Shown: positions 62,931 through 64,000 of the stretch, in pieces
Numbering within the stretch: the stretch's first letter is position 1
Layout of the letters: each line of letters begins with the position of its first letter
DNA from: Okapia johnstoni
Taxonomy: Eukaryota; Chordata; Mammalia; Artiodactyla; Giraffidae
Direction of reading: 5' to 3'
Assembly (NCBI GenBank): GCA_024291935.2
Contig: CM044326.1
Location: forward strand, 36,889,948-36,953,947
Length of the DNA stretch: 64,000 nt
Program-made: the position numbers and the translations under genes
The notes under the pieces: generated by a model
The model's input: only the letters and a program-made list of their open reading frames with translations
What the model was told of the DNA's origin: nothing
The model's database searches: none

Positions 62931-64000
62931 AAAGATTCCTGTAAGTGTTGGTAGTTTGTCCATTTAACATAAATTGTTGACTTTTTGTCATAAAATTTTT
63001 AATAATGTTCCCTGATTATTCTTTTAATATCTGTAGAATTTTTGGTGATATCAACTCTCTTATTTCTGATGTTGGTAATTTTGTTCTTCTCTCTATTTTC
63101 TCTAATTAGTCTAGCTAGACTGTCAACAATTACTGATCTTGCCAAAGAACCAGTTTTTGGTTTAAAAATTTTTTTTCTATTGATTTTTATTGATTTTCTC
63201 TTTCTTTGATTTCTCTTTTAATTATTTTTATTTCCTTTTTGCCTGCTTAATTTTGGGATTATGTGTTTTTAAGGTGCAGAGATCATTGATTTGAGATCTT
63301 TATTTCATCTTTTCTAATATAGGCCTTTAACGCTATACTTTTTACTGTGATGCATTAGTAATAGCCTATAAACTTTGATTATTTTCATTTTTTTACTACT
63401 TTCTAATTTTCCTTTTGATTTCTCCTTTGACCCATGTGTTATTAGAGGTATGCTATTTAGTTCCAAAATTCTTATAGATTCACTAGATATCTTTGTTATT
63501 GATGTTCAATTTAATTCCGTTGTGGTCAGTGAACATACTTTGTATGACTCAAATTATTGAGACTTGTTTTGTGATCCAGAATATGTTCTATTTTGGGGAC
63601 TATTTAATAAGCATTTATAAAGAATGTATATTTCACTGTTGTCTGGTGGAGTACTCTCCAAATATCAATTAAGTCAAGTTGATTGATAGTATTTGGATAT
63701 TATTAGATTTTCTATTTACTTGTTCTGTCATTTATCAAAAAGGGGATACTGAAATCTCCAGCTCAACTTGTGAATTTGTCTATTTCTCCATCCAGTTCTG
63801 CTTTACTTCATGTAATTTCAAGTTTTGTAACTAGGTGTATAAGCAATTAAGAGTAGAATGTCTTTTTTATGAATTAAACCCTTTCCATTATGAAATGCCC
63901 TTTGTTATCTTTTTGGGATTCTTCGCTCTGAAATCTACTTTGTCTGATATTCAGGTAGCCACATCCACTTTTTTTTGTTTGGTGTTAGGCTTTTTATATT

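Larger units (their letters stand above)
60060..64000 (-). mobile_element. L1M LINE, antisense, long (runs off the window end)
   Basis: Antisense L1M. The 3' UTR-type end is at 60060 ('gctttattgaagtatatagt'), the ORF2 C-terminus near 60380-60560 (minus frame with NWKQSKCPLAEKGINKLWY), then continuous ORF2 sequence to 64000. The position that normally encodes the catalytic FADD box (62001-62020) reads as a mutated F-T-G-M-type sequence, so the enzyme is dead. A SINE at 62716-62930 and (TA)n at 60586-60650 interrupt it. Confidence 0.9.

Noticed and set aside
1..64000. A novel defence, biosynthetic or mobile gene system
   Set aside because: The whole window is ruminant non-coding DNA filled with retrotransposon copies. 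No operon, phage, plasmid or clustered functional genes are present. I see no basis for claiming such a system.

Overview
The window is a stretch of ruminant genomic DNA, most likely from a bovid, and is either intergenic or deep intronic. The host call rests on repeats seen directly in the sequence: many copies of the BovB (RTE-type) LINE with its TGAAC-repeat 3' tail, and the ruminant SINEs Bov-A, Bov-A2 and Bov-tA. Cetartiodactyl CHR-type tRNA SINEs and artiodactyl-type L1 3' ends are also present, over a background of old mammalian repeats (L2, MIR, MER5A, MER20, L1M). I found no supportable host protein-coding exon, tRNA, rRNA, CRISPR array, operon or bacterial feature. The long open frames are chance frames in GC-rich DNA or read through SINE/LINE copies.

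Layout. Positions 1-6 kb hold mostly unassigned single-copy-looking sequence with an L2 and a few young SINEs. At 7-8 kb there is a GC- and CpG-dense block with homeodomain-type TAATTA cores beside it. At 8.5-14 kb MIR, BovB, a hAT relic, L1 pieces and SINEs alternate, with a repeat-poor AT-box-rich block at 10.85-11.18 kb. Between 14.4 and 24 kb lie BovB, L2 and SINE copies and a second repeat-poor block at 18.8-19.3 kb. At 24.2-26.4 kb an antisense L1 3' end occupies the DNA, followed by two related LTR-like fragments. The second of these was split by a 1.65-kb BovB (28.4-30.0 kb). At 31.6-34.5 kb a BovB 5' endonuclease fragment abuts an oppositely oriented 2.1-kb BovB. At 35-45 kb there is mixed sequence with SINEs, MER20, an hAT-like relic and candidate conserved blocks. 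At 46.1-47.5 kb a third BovB interrupts a MIR and has a recognisable target-site duplication. At 49-52 kb there is another repeat-poor, homeobox-motif-rich block. The end (52.8-53.6 kb and 60.1-64.0 kb) is dominated by antisense L1M sequence, the last running off the window.

Nothing here works together as a gene system. The biology visible is retrotransposition history: nested insertions, target-site duplications, 5' truncations, local tandem duplications inside repeats, and decay of reverse transcriptase reading frames. Several short repeat-free blocks look like candidate conserved non-coding elements of the kind found around developmental genes, but conservation cannot be tested from one sequence. 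The most notable repeat observation is that all three BovB copies covering the reverse transcriptase carry TGA at the same codon, shortly before the YADD box.
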